Source: Gymnogyps californianus (Eukaryota; Chordata; Aves; Accipitriformes; Cathartidae). Taken from it: a stretch of DNA of 64,000 bases. Shown here piece after piece: positions 1-15,100 of the stretch (within the stretch, counting starts at the first letter, position 1; each line of letters opens with the position of its first letter). The DNA is taken from the NCBI RefSeq assembly GCF_018139145.2, contig NC_059478.1, positions 19,871,001-19,935,000 of the forward strand. Direction: 5' to 3'. The notes beneath the pieces are model-generated. The model saw nothing but the letters and a program-made list of their open reading frames with translations. It did not search any database and was not told where the DNA came from. The position numbers were made by a program, and so were the translations under genes.

Positions 1-111
1 TCTTTCCCAGTCTCTCATGCTGTTTTTCTACTTCAATTTTGGCTGTATTATTTGGTGGTTGCAAAATTATTATTGGTGATCATGTGTAACAGTACCTCTT
101 GTACCATGCAG

Positions 112-165
112 GGACCTTCTGGCCCTGAAGGAGAACCTGGCCTGCAGGGAGAACCAGGCGCAAAG
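112..165 (+). CDS. COL24A1: COL24A1 helical exon (54 bp)
   Basis: Six Gly-X-Y triplets from GPSGPEGEP to GAK. The acceptor is ..atgcag and the donor gtaaat. Phase 0 at both ends. This is the first collagen exon visible; upstream sequence 1-111 is intron. Confidence 0.93.
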
Positions 166-3100
166 GTAAATGTTGAAATTATTCTCTCTTGTGCTGTTTA
201 AATTTTCAAATTTCCATAAAAGCAAATCAGAGTGATCTGATTCATTAGCCAAGTAGGTAGTGATACAGGATATGAGCCATTAAGAAATATTGTTATTGTC
301 ATGATGACTGCATTATCTGTAAACCCTGTCATTGTTAGGAATATTGTCCCTTAAAATCCAAGGATTTCTTTTTCTTGTGGTGTTCCAGGGAGACATTGGA
401 TCTGCTGGGAGGGCTGGAGAACCAGGCAACCAAGGTTTAAGGGTAAGCTATGGATGCAAATCTTCTTCCAAAAAGGAAAGTATGTTACGAATGTGTCAGA
501 AATGCAGGTTGAGAAACCTTGATTTATCAGAAGAATTCAATAAGAAGCTATTTTCTCCTACCTTTAAAAAAAAAAAAAATTGTAATATTGTAGCAAGTTA
601 AAAAGAGTATTGATTCTGATGTTGAAATATTACTATCTAAGTGTCTCATGTCACTGAGAGACATGAACGAGTGGTTTGAGCATGAAGGTAAATCCAAGGT
701 AAATCCAGCTGTTAAGATGACAGCACACAATAATGCTGTGTATGGATACCCAGCCTAGGTGAGATAATGGGAACATTATAGTCTCAGCAGAGCAGGGCAC
801 CACCATCTAAAGCAGCTGATTTGCTTCTGGTGCTGTGGATGGCTCATTCAGCACTTGATTTTACCAAGCACTTGTGCCCCTGCTTATTCTTCCTGTGCAT
901 CTTACCCCACTCATCTGACCCAAACAGTTGCCTACCTTTGAAGGCTGAAAAAACCTTTTAAAGTGCTAGAAACAGATTTTATCCAGGATGCTTTTAAAAG
1001 AGCATAAACTATATCCTTTCAGACTTAAGTCTTACCATTGAGCTCTCTTGTTCCATTAGCTCCTTGCTGTCATCTTTTCCTCCTGCCCAAAATCTCCAGC
1101 GAGGTGCATTCCACAATTCTGCCTGTCCTTGGAGAAGAGTAATTCCTGGTACTGGTCCACAGTGGGTGCTCTGGGCTTAACCATACCACTATGTCTGAAA
1201 TACTATGTTATTAATATAGGGCAGCTTGTATTTGCTTTTTTACTGTTTGCATCGAAAACTGCAAGTTGCCAGTGTCTTTACCTGAGAAAGGCAAATATTC
1301 TAAAATGCCGTGATGCCGATACTGTTGGTAAATGATGAGTTTTTCATGGCCTTAAACTGAGTCACTAAACATACCAATATAGTAGTTATTCACATAAACA
1401 TGGAAGTTTCAGGATGGAATAGGTACATTTTTGAGGTTACTGTAATTACATGTTGTATACTCTGAAATCAAACAATCTCAGTGCCACTGTCCAAATCTCC
1501 AGTGTTATATGAACATAGTATTGCCTCATTTCTTTAATGTTGATCATCTTTTATGTTTTGAGATTGACAGGACTGTGACTCTGTCACTGTAAATCAGTGA
1601 AAAATGAAGACAAATAAACTATAACAGCAACATGAAAGTTGTCCAAAAGATAATAAGCATATGTAAAACTAGTCTGACTTCTTCCAAGGCAATACTTCTA
1701 TGTCGAGAAGTTTAGGCAATAACTTTGTTTTCAACTGTTCCTTTCTATAAGGGTGAACCAGGACCTCCAGGAGAAGATGGTGTTCAAGGAAAAGATGGCC
1801 CAAAGGTACATTCAGTTTTTGTAGCAGATATAAAGCAATCATATTAGCTTAAGGACCCAAATCTCTTTTTTTCTCCTATTTCACCAGGTCAGTAGAGCCC
1901 AGTTGAGTGCGCTTAGTTTTAACATAGGAGGCCCTGTATATTATAGGCTTTCTTGTGCCTTTTAGGCACATGCTTACCTTGCAACGGCTGCAAAGTTGAA
2001 TGGCTTGACAGAGAAATGCAAGCTGGAGAACTGAGTACAGCTTATTTCCCTGGTGACTATCATGCTGGAGAGAGCGAGCCCAAGGCTACTCCACTCCCTG
2101 AATTGGATCACTGCTGTGCCAGGGACTGTGGCAGGTGCCAGGACAGGGGATGTCACAGAGGACACCCTCAGGTAGTTGGCAATGGATGAGGCAAAATCTG
2201 GCTGTAGGAGTGTATGAATGAGATAGAAGGGGCTTTACCCTAACTTGGAGCCTGATCTGAATTTGACTGGTAAGATTCCCATCAGATTTAGTGTGTTTTT
2301 TGTCAGACCTGAAGATTCAGAATTCACTTTTAATACGTAATTCTGTACCAGCAGCTTGACTAAGTTTTTTTGGTTTTGTTTTTGGGGTTTTTTTTTTGCT
2401 TTGTTTTAGGGAGACCATGGAGACCAGGGACTTCTTGGAGAAGGTGGTGAAAAAGGAGAGATGGGGTTACCAGGAATTGCTGGACCCCCTGGTGAACCTG
2501 GCATAATGGGCATTCCTGTAAGTGTTTTCAGGTTTAAGTGGACTTCTTGTTCATTTGCTTTTTGTAATTATTTTCTTTTTAATTTTGCTTGCTTCTTTTA
2601 TTTTTTATTTTCTATTGCAATTAGAGATGACCATCTTTAAATTAGCTTGCCTACCTTTTCTATGTGGTTCAGCTTTTCAGCATTGGTAGAGAGAGGAGAC
2701 AAATGTTTTTCCTATCTTAAATCTGGGACCTCTTAGCAGATAGTGATTCCTCACCATTTGTCATCCAGACACATACACCACACAACCTGGAGCCTCTCAC
2801 TTCAGATCTCTCCTCTCCAGACAACCTTCTGTCATTATTCTCTATCCTCACCTTCATTTGGAGACTGAGAGCAATCTCAAGGTATTAGATCATTCTTTAA
2901 ATTTTAAAAACACCCAAAGAAATTGGCAAGATGCATATACCACCATAAATTGTGGTGTAAGATCTCTTGTTGTTTTGTATCACTTTCCCTACCCATGGCT
3001 TTGTTTACTGTCCCAGGGCTATCTAGTTTGTAGTTAGATTAAAAGTTCCTTGGGGCAAAGAACTGCCATTTTGAGCAGCTTGTAAATGATGAAGCATTAG

Positions 3101-6100
3101 ACCTTAGAGCACACAAGATTTGGCTCCAATTTAAGATTTTGTGCTGATGTTCTTACCACATACATGCTTAGCTGTCATTCCTTTTAATAAAGTTTAACAG
3201 CAAAAGGAAGGTCTAAAAAGAACATTTCTAGAAAAAGTGATATCCTGAACATTGAGGTTTCTTTAGTTACAAAATTATTGCAGCGCAGACACCAACAGCA
3301 CAGGATTTCTTGAAGTGTTGGTATGGATTATAGCACCTTCTCTGTTAAGGAATACAAGGCAGGTCAAAAGTGACTTAAAACCAGTATCCCATGGTAGATA
3401 TCGGATAATCCAGATTATTCCTGCCATTGATTCCTGATCAGTTGGATGGCCTGCCTTTCCTAACAGTGATCTTTCTACACTGCTGCCAAGGTGTTGTAAA
3501 GACAATGTTATGGATGCTGTCCATCCTGCGCTGGAACTGACTTCCAGAAATAAGGGTCTATCATGCCGGGCTGTATTACTTCGGATGATAATTCTGTGCT
3601 GTGGTATGATGTCATGTCTCTGGTAGACCTTCTCTTCTTACCTGTCAATCACCATGTAATGAGGCATATACTATAAAAAGTAAGGAGAGAGAAGAAAGAA
3701 AGAATTTCATTATTCCATTTTGTTCTTAAAAGACATTTATTCTTTAACTAACTTCATTTTGGTACCTCTGTGAAAGGAATTCAATAAACATATCATGAGA
3801 ACACCAGTTGCCATAGACAACTGAAACAGAGAATGCAGATGGAGAGAAATGGCAGCAAGCATACACAGGTGAAATTTTAAATGAGCATTGGGATCCATAG
3901 TCAACATTGTTAGATCAGTTCACATATCTGTTCTGGCATCACTCCTAGCAGCTAAAATCCATCTATAAAATCTATTTTGCTGAAGTTTTATGCAACTTCT
4001 TGATGTGAACTAATATTTTGGAGCACGGTTTCCAAAGCAAGTATGTAGCCTTGAGTCAGACATCAGATTCCCTTACCAAAAATCATCATGTTCTCATTCG
4101 CAGTCCTCTGGCTGCCTTCTCTGTAGCTCTTATGTGATGATGGAGTCTGAGTAAACATTAGTTGGAGGGCCAGCTGTCCACAGCTGTGAGCACTGTCCCC
4201 TCTGTCCTCTAAGTATCAGCGTTACAATCTGCTGTCTTTAGTGCTGGGTTCTGCACAGTGAACAACTCTCCTAGTGAAGGAAAAAAAAATGCTTTTTTAG
4301 TTGTCAGCACACTTAGTGTGCTATAGAACAATTTTTGTTTCTGATACAATGATATCACCCCGACTTTTTTTTTCTGGTTTGGGTTGGCAATTCCAGAGAA
4401 GCTCGAAAGTTTCATACATTGAAATTATCATAAAACAGCTCAGCCATGGCATATCTACATTGTATGTAATGACACTTGTATACAGTAAACAATATCAGCA
4501 GTACTGCTGTGCCTCAGTGAGACAGGCGGGTCTGGCAATTCAGTGTTTGGGAGGATGTGGTTAGCAGGGGATTTTTCACGTTTCTGTTCCACATGTTCCA
4601 AAGGCGGCTGCAGAGCTGCCTCCCTCCCCACTCATCCTCCCTGGTGTCTAGGAGTGTTCACATCACGGTTTTGGTTTGACCTCCTTCTAGGGATGCAGAC
4701 AGATCATAACATCCTGGTCTAAACATGGAAATCGGTTTCCTATAATCAATTGTCTGAGGGTTTTATTGAAGATGAGAGTAATAGTACGTTTTCCTTAAAC
4801 AAAAGCTTACAAAGCAACAAATAAGCTTCAGAAATCAGTTTAAACTGGCTTATCACCACAATGATTCAAAAAAACCCAAATATATCTCCCTTTATCCAAA
4901 ACTGAAGCTAAATTACCTCCTCTAACGCACAGAGCTTTTGGGTAAATTGAAACTGGTGAGCAGTGGACACATCCAGCCCTCTGGGAGAGTCAGTTTTTGA
5001 AGTGACCTAGAGGGCAGCGGGGCTGTTGCTCCATAGCACCCTTCATCTGCAGACAGGACACCCAATTACAGAGTCACTAAGAGGCGGGCAGTGGTAGGCA
5101 CCAGCACTTACTGAGTTAGGTCTCTGCTCTACAGCAAGTTGTGTCAGGGCCCTGCTCTTCACCCTTGCAGCCCCAAGGGTTTCTTAGTTTTCCTCTGGTT
5201 GTGTATTGTATTTCTCTAAATCCAGTGGCTGTCTTGAAGTAATTTTATTCCTAAAGTATTATTTTTGGACAAGATTTTTTTGGTTTTTTTCCCCCCTGTT
5301 TTCAGTGCATTTTCACTAGTTTGATAAGTGATCCCTGATGCTTGCCCACTTGTTTCTGCTGTAACTTGAAACAGTCCTACTAACTTGCTCACAGCCACAG
5401 TTAATGAGATTTTTCCTCCCACCTCTCTGCATTACAAAAGCCTGCTTAGTTATCCAATTTGGAGCACAGTTTAAACATGTTTCCAGGCTTTTCCCAATCA
5501 TTTCTTTTTCTCTCTCTAACAAATTTACAGGGCCCCGAAGGAACACCCGGAAATCCAGGTCAGAGGGGCCGTTTAGGAAAGAAGGTAGTATTTTTCATCT
5601 TTCCCAATTCCCTTCCTTTTATCTGAAACTCAAATTTACGTTACAGAATAATTCCATTGAACCAAGTCTATCCCTGTTTTATGTCATGCTTCAAGCCAAT
5701 TTTTTTTCTTGCTAGCCATAGCAATTAGAATTGTCATCATTCTGCAATCAATAACATTCAGGACCTTAGGAAATTTAAATTTGTATCAGGATGTGATTTT
5801 GCAACTCAAAACAGTTTCTGCTGCTATCAAAAAATGTTGAACTTTGGCTAAAACAAAACAAAAAAATAATAGGCTTTAGTAGAGGTTTTTTTCACTGCAG
5901 AGTTCTGGGTTCAGACATTCTAAGAACTACAGTAAATTGCATATGTAAATGTAATACTCATTAAATAATGCTGTTACACACTTTGGTTAAGCATAAACTG
6001 TATTTTGAAACTTAGTATCAATCTCTTATTATTTTTAATACACTAACACCAACAGGGGGAAAAGGGGCAGCTTGGCCCTCCTGGAGAAATTGGACCTGCT

Positions 6101-9100
6101 GGTGACTCTGGCCAACCTGGAGAAATTGGTCCCAAAGGTGCAAGAGGAACTCGAGGTCCCTTGGTTCGTACAAAACATGCTTGTTTAAGAGCTCATGTAT
6201 TTCTGGTTTAGCAGAATCGTGTCTCTCCATGGGAAGAGGCAAGTCACAGCTGTAGCAAGTATAAATATTTTCTGAGGTAGCTGGAGATGCAGGCAGTGTC
6301 CTTCCCAGCCTCTGCGTCCCGACACGTGCCCTGGTCTTTCAGCATCAGAATGAGACCTGTGCACCTTTCCGGACAGAAACCCGTGCCATGGACCTTGAAG
6401 GAGTCATCTCATGCTCTGGTCAGGTTCCTGATCTGACAATCAGAGGAGCAGGATGGCAGGGCATGCCATGGAACACTGATGCCCCACAGTCCACATATAA
6501 CCTCACTGCTGTGGCTGTTTCTTAAACCTTTCCAGTTCCAAGAACAGAAATCATGGGGTTTGCTATTACGTAAAATAAGCCTTAGCCATGGCTGAAACAA
6601 AGCATTTCAGATGAGGGCTGCTACTCCTATTGAACGGGAACCTGATCCAAAGTTAACTGAATTAAGCGTATTTCCATTAACTCTGAGCTCCTTTCATCAC
6701 AAGCTCCCCAAGCGTGCTCCAAGCTGTGTGACAGATGCACAGACACATGCAGCCTCTGCACTAGTGAGGCAACGTGCCCATTTCACTGCGCCAGGGCCCA
6801 ATCCTGTGGCCACTGAATGCAGCACTATGTCCCGGAACACATGAAGTACAGAAGTAAAGTAACTACCTAATGGCCAATATTTTCAAGAGAAGGACTCAAC
6901 TTCCTAAGGTGAGGACCACCCTCAGCTTCTCTTGGCATACTTAGCATTTACAAACAAAGTTCCTCCACATACCTGAAAGCTCAGATCCTTTTGATCTTAA
7001 TTATACACAGGGATTATAACGTTAGGACTGAAAACATTGACCATTTTTTCCACAGAATGGGGAAAAGCCCAGTATTCTTTACCAAATTAAGTTGGACCTA
7101 ATGAGGAAGTTGTCTGTGGTTCTCAAATCTCAATATCTGAGGATTTTTCCAAGTGATAACTTTATAAAGTAGGCATTGTTGTAACATTTTACAAAGGAGC
7201 TAATTTTTCTTTCACTGATTATTGCATTTAACAGGGACACCTAGGAGGAATGGGACCTGAAGGAGAGTCAGGAATTCCAGGTTATGGGGTGAGTTTTATA
7301 CTGAATTTATGTACACACATATCCCAAGGTAAGTCTGTGATACTCTAAATAATTTCAAATATCATGGGGATCTGTATCTAGAACACACAAATATATTTAG
7401 GAGTGTCAGATACTCACATATATTTATATGACACATGATTGCCTACTCAGAAAAGTTAGCCTTAAGCAACGATGACTGGTTTTTGTGAGTTCACTAGCAG
7501 TCGTTTTTTATCACGGATTTGAAACCCTTGTTTGTCCAATGTATCTCACCCCTTGTGAATAAAATTCCTATAAAACTACTACAACTATTCATTATAAAGA
7601 GAGTTCAGCAAACACCACAGCCTCTGCTTACTGTCTGGCCAGGCAGTTTCCATATCAGTAACAGAAACTGATCGAATAAGGTTAGTTGAAGGGCATAAAG
7701 ATATTGTGGCTTTCATTGAAAAATAATTATGATCATCATCACAGATGGATTGAGTCCTGCTCTTACAGACCAGACTGCCATGTCTTTTTTCCAAACAGAA
7801 ACTTCCATCAGTGGCCCTAACCCTGAAGCGCGAACCAGCCCGGCTCCCCTCACCTGCGTCAAGCCCTGCTAGAACCTTTGCTTTCCCACTGTGCACAGAG
7901 CTTTTCCTGCACACAATACATTTTCTGCCTGGGCCCATTAATTTTGTGTCACATCACTATTTAGCATTATTAGCAAGCAGCAAAAAAAAATCATAGTAAC
8001 AAGCAGCTGAAAGACAGTTTAGAATTAATTATTCTTTAATTATTTGTTTTGGAACTAATTTTTGTTTTGTTTGCTTCTTTAGGGTCACCAGGGTCCTCCA
8101 GGGCCCCCAGGGCCCCCAGGACCCAAAGGAGAAAAGGTATGAAGATTATACTGTCTTACAGTTTGAGTAATTATAAAGGGAGGGAATGTTACTGCATGCT
8201 GACTGTTTTCCACAGCATGCTGCAAAAGCCACCGTTTGCAATATTTATTACTATTGTGAGAGAATATGAAAAGAAATGCAAAACTGGGGAAATGGATCAT
8301 TCAGAGGCAGAGTTCCGAATTATACAGTTGAAATGTTTCAGGTTTTAAAACACAAGGTACCCACTGTAAGAAACACATTCTGTTGTATCAGATAGCACCA
8401 CTGCCCTTAGCGAGCACTGCTGACAGAAATAATCAGTGCAGAACCAGCTAAGTATTTACTTAGCTTTAAGCCTGTGAGTACACCCACGGATTTTGCTGAA
8501 AGTCCAACTAAGATGGACAAGTGTCTGTGCTTAATATAAAATGTTAAGGGCAGGATGTTGCCTCAGTGCTGCCATTTTAGTGTCAAATTCACTGTTGTTC
8601 TTTTGAGCCTCAAATGCTGCAAACAGATTTGTATGCTGACTGAAGTCTGTGCGGCCCCAAGCAGGTACAGGGATTCCCTTCATGAAGATTAGTTTGGAGC
8701 TGCACCTGACAGAGAAATACATTCCTATATTAGGGCCAGTTTTGCAATGAATACTGCTAATAGGCAATTAGTGGTTGATGTTATAAATAGGTTGTGATAT
8801 ACTTTTCAGAAACAATAACTGAAAACTAAATTGTTGGGACCTAGGTGTCTAGCTTGCTTGGTCGCTTCTGAAAAAGCACTTTGATACACTTTGGAAACCC
8901 TTAATCATATTTAAAATGTGAGCCTTTTTGCATTAAATATTGGTAAATATCATCTGGAATAGATAACTTTTTGTCTATTAGTTTGGATGGCAGTTGTTTC
9001 ATATTTAAAACTTAATAGAGTTCAGGCTGAATGTTGGAGTCTTCTGTACACTTGTTTGTCTGTATTAAGTATATTTCTCAAAACAGTGGAAGAAATTTTC

Positions 9101-12100
9101 TTTTTTTCCTCTTGTCAAATATCCTGTTTATCCTTTTTTTCATTAAATAAAGAAATGATTGCATGGACATTGTTAAAATACTTTTTTTTTATAGCTGCCT
9201 TTGAGAATAGAGCAAACACTTAGGTTTTTTTAGTCCTAAATGTCTTTGGGACATTTAGGTGCATGTTAAAATGGAGTTACCATTTCCACTGTAGTAAAAC
9301 CATAAGCATCATATTCACTTCTAGCATCTATACAGTATGCTCTCTGGGTGTTTATTAGCATTGAACATGTGTGCATTGTAGATAAGGTTGAATTTCCAAG
9401 TTAATATTTTTTTAATGCTTATCTTTGTTTTAGGGTTACCCAGGCGAAGACAATACAGTCCTTGGACCACCTGGGCCCATAGGTGAACCAGTAGGTCTTT
9501 CTTTCTCAAAAAAATTATATTAGTGCCTCTCAAGACAAGAGACAATGCAGGTTCTTTCTGAAACTTTATATCACTGTCTCAGGAGTCAGTACCACCTTGC
9601 ACAAAAATGTAGAATGATGGTCCTTTAATCGGTAATCGCTCTCTGAAAAATGCAGTCATGTGCTCTTTCCTGCTTAAGAGTATGTGCCCTGTGTTTAATT
9701 ACACTAATGCCTTTAGTCTGTGTTTAGACCAGCACATTTTGGAACAGAATTTTACCCTCTCTGTTTATCCTGAATTATACCTAATTGCTTAACTAACCAG
9801 AAGTATGTTTTGACTTATTTCATTATCGCTACAAAGCTAATTTAGCTGATTTAGAGAGAGCTGCATTTTGTAACCTTTTTTTAACTGAATTCATATGTGG
9901 GCTACCTCTCTGCAGCAATTATGAACACGTCTGAAAAAAATATGCCATCTCAAAATCTTATTAAAAGTGTTTCATGTTCAGGCTTTGATTGTGCCAGAAG
10001 TAATACTTCTACGGCCTACTTCTCTTCAGATCAACCTTAATATTTATATCTCACCTCCTCAAAAGGCAGGACTATAAGACCCTGATGTAACAGAAGACAG
10101 AGTCTGGACTAGGTTCTTAACTTAATTATGGTAATGCATGAAAGAAGGCACTCCAGCCAATTCTGTTGTGGCCAAACTGGCTCTGTAATGCTGACTGCTC
10201 AAACGGTGCCAGCAGGGCCTTTCCACCTTGTGGATTCCCTCTAGGAAACATGCCATGAGGCTGCTGAAACTTTGGAGAGTATACAAGCAGTTGCATAATA
10301 GTATCTGTTGGTGGATATGCGCTAGAAGTGACTATTAATTTGTGAACTGTAAAGATACATTGCAGTTAGTGATGCCTGGCCAGTTTTTCATTTTGTGCCT
10401 CTACTTAAGACGGGTGGGAAAAAGGCAGTCCCTTATTATTTCATCTAATGATTGGCTGGATGTCTTTTGGAAAGCCTTGGCCATTCTTACTTTCTATGGG
10501 CATGATTCCCTATCCCATCATTTTTCCTTTGACTGAGATTTGGTCCATTTGCTGCAATGAGAGTTAAAATTCTGGGTAAAAATCCCGTTTCTTGTGGGAC
10601 TGGAGTAGGGGCCTTTCCCTAAAGTAGAGCTAGTGAGGTATCTGAATGCAGCAGGAAGAACCACATGACTCAAAAATCATGCTATTCCCTCTGCTCCTGT
10701 GCAGTTCTCATATGTGTGAGGCATGCTGAGGGATTGAAATTGCCTTTTTATTAGGACGAACTTCAAAATTAAAGCAGATTCTGAGTACGGCAAGTCATTT
10801 CAGAAAAGAAACCAATTTTTCATGTGTTGTACAGAAACCATAAGAGAGTTTTCTTCACATGTCTTGAAAACAAAGTCTCTTCATTTATTCATGGAGATTT
10901 TTAATTCTGATATTATATATATATATGGGTATAAACCTGGAGAATTTCTACTGAGGTCAATACTCCTGTTTCGTTTATGCCCATGTAAGATCTATCTTTT
11001 AGCCTCTAGTATTCAGTTACAAATATTTTAGACAGTGGCTACTGTCTGACTGCAATGCATTTTGTTCAGAAAAAAATCATGTTTATTCCTTTAGACAAGC
11101 TAACTTTAATATTTGTAATCCTCAGTTCCATCTCGTTGGTTAGTCTGTTTTGAGAGAAATCCCAGCTTTCTTTTTGTACTTCGCTGCAGCATTATTTCAG
11201 GTCAGCTGTTACATTTTGCTCTTTGGTTTTCTCTCTAGGGTCCTAGTGGTGAACGTGGAGATAGAGGAGAACCTGGTGATGAGGGCTACAAGGTAATACC
11301 TCTTGCTTTTTATTCTTTTTATTTGAATATGGCATGCTATGCATACATGTAGAGTAATGTAGCAGAAGTATCATCTTCTCTCACAAGTGTGCAGAGATGC
11401 ACTTGCTGATGCCTCACTGCACTGATGAGCTCTTAGAACACATTGGAGCATCTTTCATATGAGGAGAAGTTGGGAGAGCTGGGACTCATGAGCTGGAGAA
11501 GAGAAGGCTTGGATGATCTTAATGTGTATAAATACCTGATGGGAGGGAATGAAGATGAAGGAGCCAGACTCATCTCAGTAGTGACAGGACAAGAGGCAAA
11601 GGGCACAGACTGAAACACATGAAATTGCTTTTGAACACAAGAAAATGCTTTTTTACTGTGAGGATGACTGAGCACCAGAACAGGCTGCCCAGAGAGGTTG
11701 TGGAGTCTCCACCCATGGAAATACTCAAAACCTGACTGGACATGGTCCTGGACAACCTTTTCTACCTGGCCCTGCTTGAGAAGGGGGAGTTGCACTAGAT
11801 GATCTCAAGAGGCCCCTTTCAACCTAAACAATTCTGTGATTCTGTAATACTGAATGAATTAACATTTTTCTCTGAAATTTAAGCACTATTTCTTTGTAAA
11901 TCTAATCCTAATAATTATTCATTAATTGTATTCAGTCTTTCAGCATATACAAATTGGATGGTAACTCATGCTAATCACTGATGCAGTTTGTTTGCTGAAA
12001 TACAAAAGAGACAGTCCTTGACACGGAATATCCTTTTTAAGTTACACAGATAATACAGATAGACATAGTAATAAATCAATGAACTGAATATGATCTATGC

Positions 12101-15100
12101 TTACAGAAATGCAGACATGTTTAAACAATATGTAATTCCCACTTGCAGGTTGGGGTAGAGAATTTAAAGGAAAAGCTCCCTAACGTCTGATCTCAGGAGA
12201 GCTGAGCATACTTTATCTAGGTCACATCAGTGAAGCTGGGGCCACCCAGCACCTCCCAAGATGGGCTTTACAAGGAAATCTATAGCTCACTGAGCGTGAC
12301 ATCCTGAGTTACTTGTATTGCAATATGTTATATTTTCTGCTTCCCAGGGTCATATAGGTCTTCCAGGGCGTAGAGGACCTATTGGACAACAGGGGCCTCC
12401 AGTAAGTGTTGCAAACAAGTGAGATTTCTCTATTGGCTGTTGAAAATGCATTTTCATCTGCATTCAAATGATTCTTTTTATTTATTTAATGTATGTTCTT
12501 TCCAAAGGGAGAGCCAGGTGAATTGGGAGAGCAAGGATCAAAAGGAGAAAGAGGTTCAGAAGTAAGTAGAAAAAAGTAAAGCAAAACTGCACTTCATCGG
12601 AATGTGTATGTTTTTACTGTTCATTGACTATCCTTGGAAAACTGTTATATAAGGCTAAAACTCAGTGTTTGGGTTTCCTTTTCATACCTGCAGGGACAAT
12701 AAAAATATAGAATGGAAAATTGCATAATGATCTGGGATAGTAAATATGTGTTATTTGATAGGTAAGTGTTTTACTTTGGAGCAATATAAAGCATTATGAG
12801 AGGCTCTTTTGGAAACATTTGAGTGATATTCAATTATATCCTTAAATGGAGTTCCTTATGGCAAACTAGCTCTGGAAGACACCCAGGTTTTTACTGCTCT
12901 GATCTGTAAATGAAGCGTCATGGTACTGCACTGCGCTGAATTTTCAGAGACCGGGAAATAAGGAATTTGCTACAGAATAGTAGAGGAATAATGACAGAGC
13001 AAGTCATGAAAAAGATCAAAGACTAAATTTTTTTCTTTTAGAAATAATAGTTCATCTTGGTGGTGTGTTGAAAATTGCCAAAAGTATTTTATATTCTTCC
13101 ATGGGGTGAATTTCATTGGCTTTTGAATTTCAAAAGATTTAGGCTAAAAGATTTCTTACAATACCAATTGCCATTGCAACTTAAATGAGATATTTTGTCT
13201 GAGAAGTTCCATAGCACAAGTCTGTTAGAGTTTCAAAATTTTCTAGGTAAATACAAGAATCTGTAGTAGATTAGGAATGGGGAGCAGCAGAAAGGAAACA
13301 TGATGTGAAGACATTGTCAGTATGTACTCCAGCCATGCGCTTAGATATATTGCCTTTGACAAACTACTCACAGCATAGGATAAAATCAGTCATTCCTCTG
13401 TCTTTCCCTTGGAGAATGTTTTCTTTGTGTTGCAAATGCCCCTCAGATTAAAACTGCCATTTGCAAGTATGGAACCAATATCCAGCCTGGAGCAACCCAT
13501 AAGAGCCTAAAGGTTTAAGCAAAAATGTTAATAGTGAAAACATTCATACAGTCTTAACTCCAGTGGCATGACTGGTGCTGCTATAGCAAGCCTTACAAAG
13601 CCAATCCCATAAACTGCAATGCTGAATCATCTGCGTTTACTTTATATGCATTCAGAAATTTTAATGAAAACAATATAAAGTTCTTCGAATATACGCGTTC
13701 CAGTTCTGATTGGTGGACATTTGTATGCCTTTCTTAACAAAAAGGCATTAAATTAAGGAATAGAACAAAATTTTGCTGATTTTATCATATTTACATTAAT
13801 TATAAAACATTTACACTTACAACGACCTTAGCTTTTTCACTTTATTGCATGTTAAATATTGCAGCATAGTAGTTTAGCATCGCTTTTGCTTCACAAATAG
13901 TGTTTAAAATAATTAATCCAGAAAATCTTGGAAGCTTTTTTCTACTTGATCTATGCTAACAAGTATTATTCTTGTCCCTGCTGTCCGAGTGGTTGTATCT
14001 TTTAGAGGTAGGATAAAATTCATGCCATAGATCTTTATATTCTGTGAAGAATATCCTATAAACAAATCTCTGAGATACTTTTATTCCTTGGTGCTTGGCC
14101 TCCTGTGTCACTAAACCACTTATGAGAATGTTATCTGCTATCAGTATCACTCAGTTTTCTAAGACTACAGATCCCTAGATCAGTCAAGACAAAAAAAAGT
14201 CTGGTTTTAGGTAAATTTTATCATTTGTGTACATCTTAGATAAAAAGAATGTTTCCATATGTGACACTATTGTTTTCTAGTATTCTCTTTCACATACACT
14301 CAGTGCATCTACATTGCCTACTTTTCATGACTTCCCTTTTTAAAAGGTACGGGAAGTGCTGTAAAAGCGTACTTCCTTACAGAGGTGTGGCTGATAGAGG
14401 AGGAATTGCCAGCTTCATAGTGAAAAACTTTTTATGCCTATTGTTGTTGAAAAAGTTCTGAAAACTACACTATACTGATTCGGGAAAGGGAACAATATAT
14501 ACAATTCTACCAAAAATTTATTCACTTTTACTTGAAAAACTTTCTGGTGTCTCCTGAAATGGAAATAATCTGGTCCAAAGCCAGGCAATGTGAACATGCG
14601 TACTAGAGGGGAACAATTCTCAGCTGTTCTCAGGGGATGGAGTTTAAGACATTTGTCAGTTCACAAGTATTTGTTACTTTTAGGGACCCACAGGGAAGAA
14701 AGGAGCAACGGGTCAGGCAGGCAAACATGGAATTCCTGTAAGTAACAAAATTCTACAGTCTATCTTCAGGTTATAAAACAAAGAAAATAATAACTAATAA
14801 AAACAAAATTGTGTCATGCCAGTGGTACCAGAAAGTCTTACACTCACTCTAAAGAAACAACTTCTTATCCAGGAAGTGTAAAGGAACCCCTTTGAAAATA
14901 AGAATAATTTTTGAAACTATGTTAAATTATACTGAATTAGTTACTCAGCACATGGAAGTGAAGTGCAGCTAATATAACAACAAGGTCCTTCCCACTTGTA
15001 AAGTTACTTAATTAGATCATTTTTGCATGTGGCTTGTAGTCCATGTGCAAGTTATCACATTATATTGCACAGAGCTGTACTACTGTTCACTCCTGGCTCC

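Noticed and set aside
1953..2189. Cys-rich 78-codon frame between collagen exons
   Set aside because: It breaks the Gly-X-Y register, and the flanking exons already join in phase. No domain matches its cysteine pattern.
11433..11795. 120-codon minus-strand open frame
   Set aside because: It is the antisense shadow of the CR1 fragment at 11435-11847.
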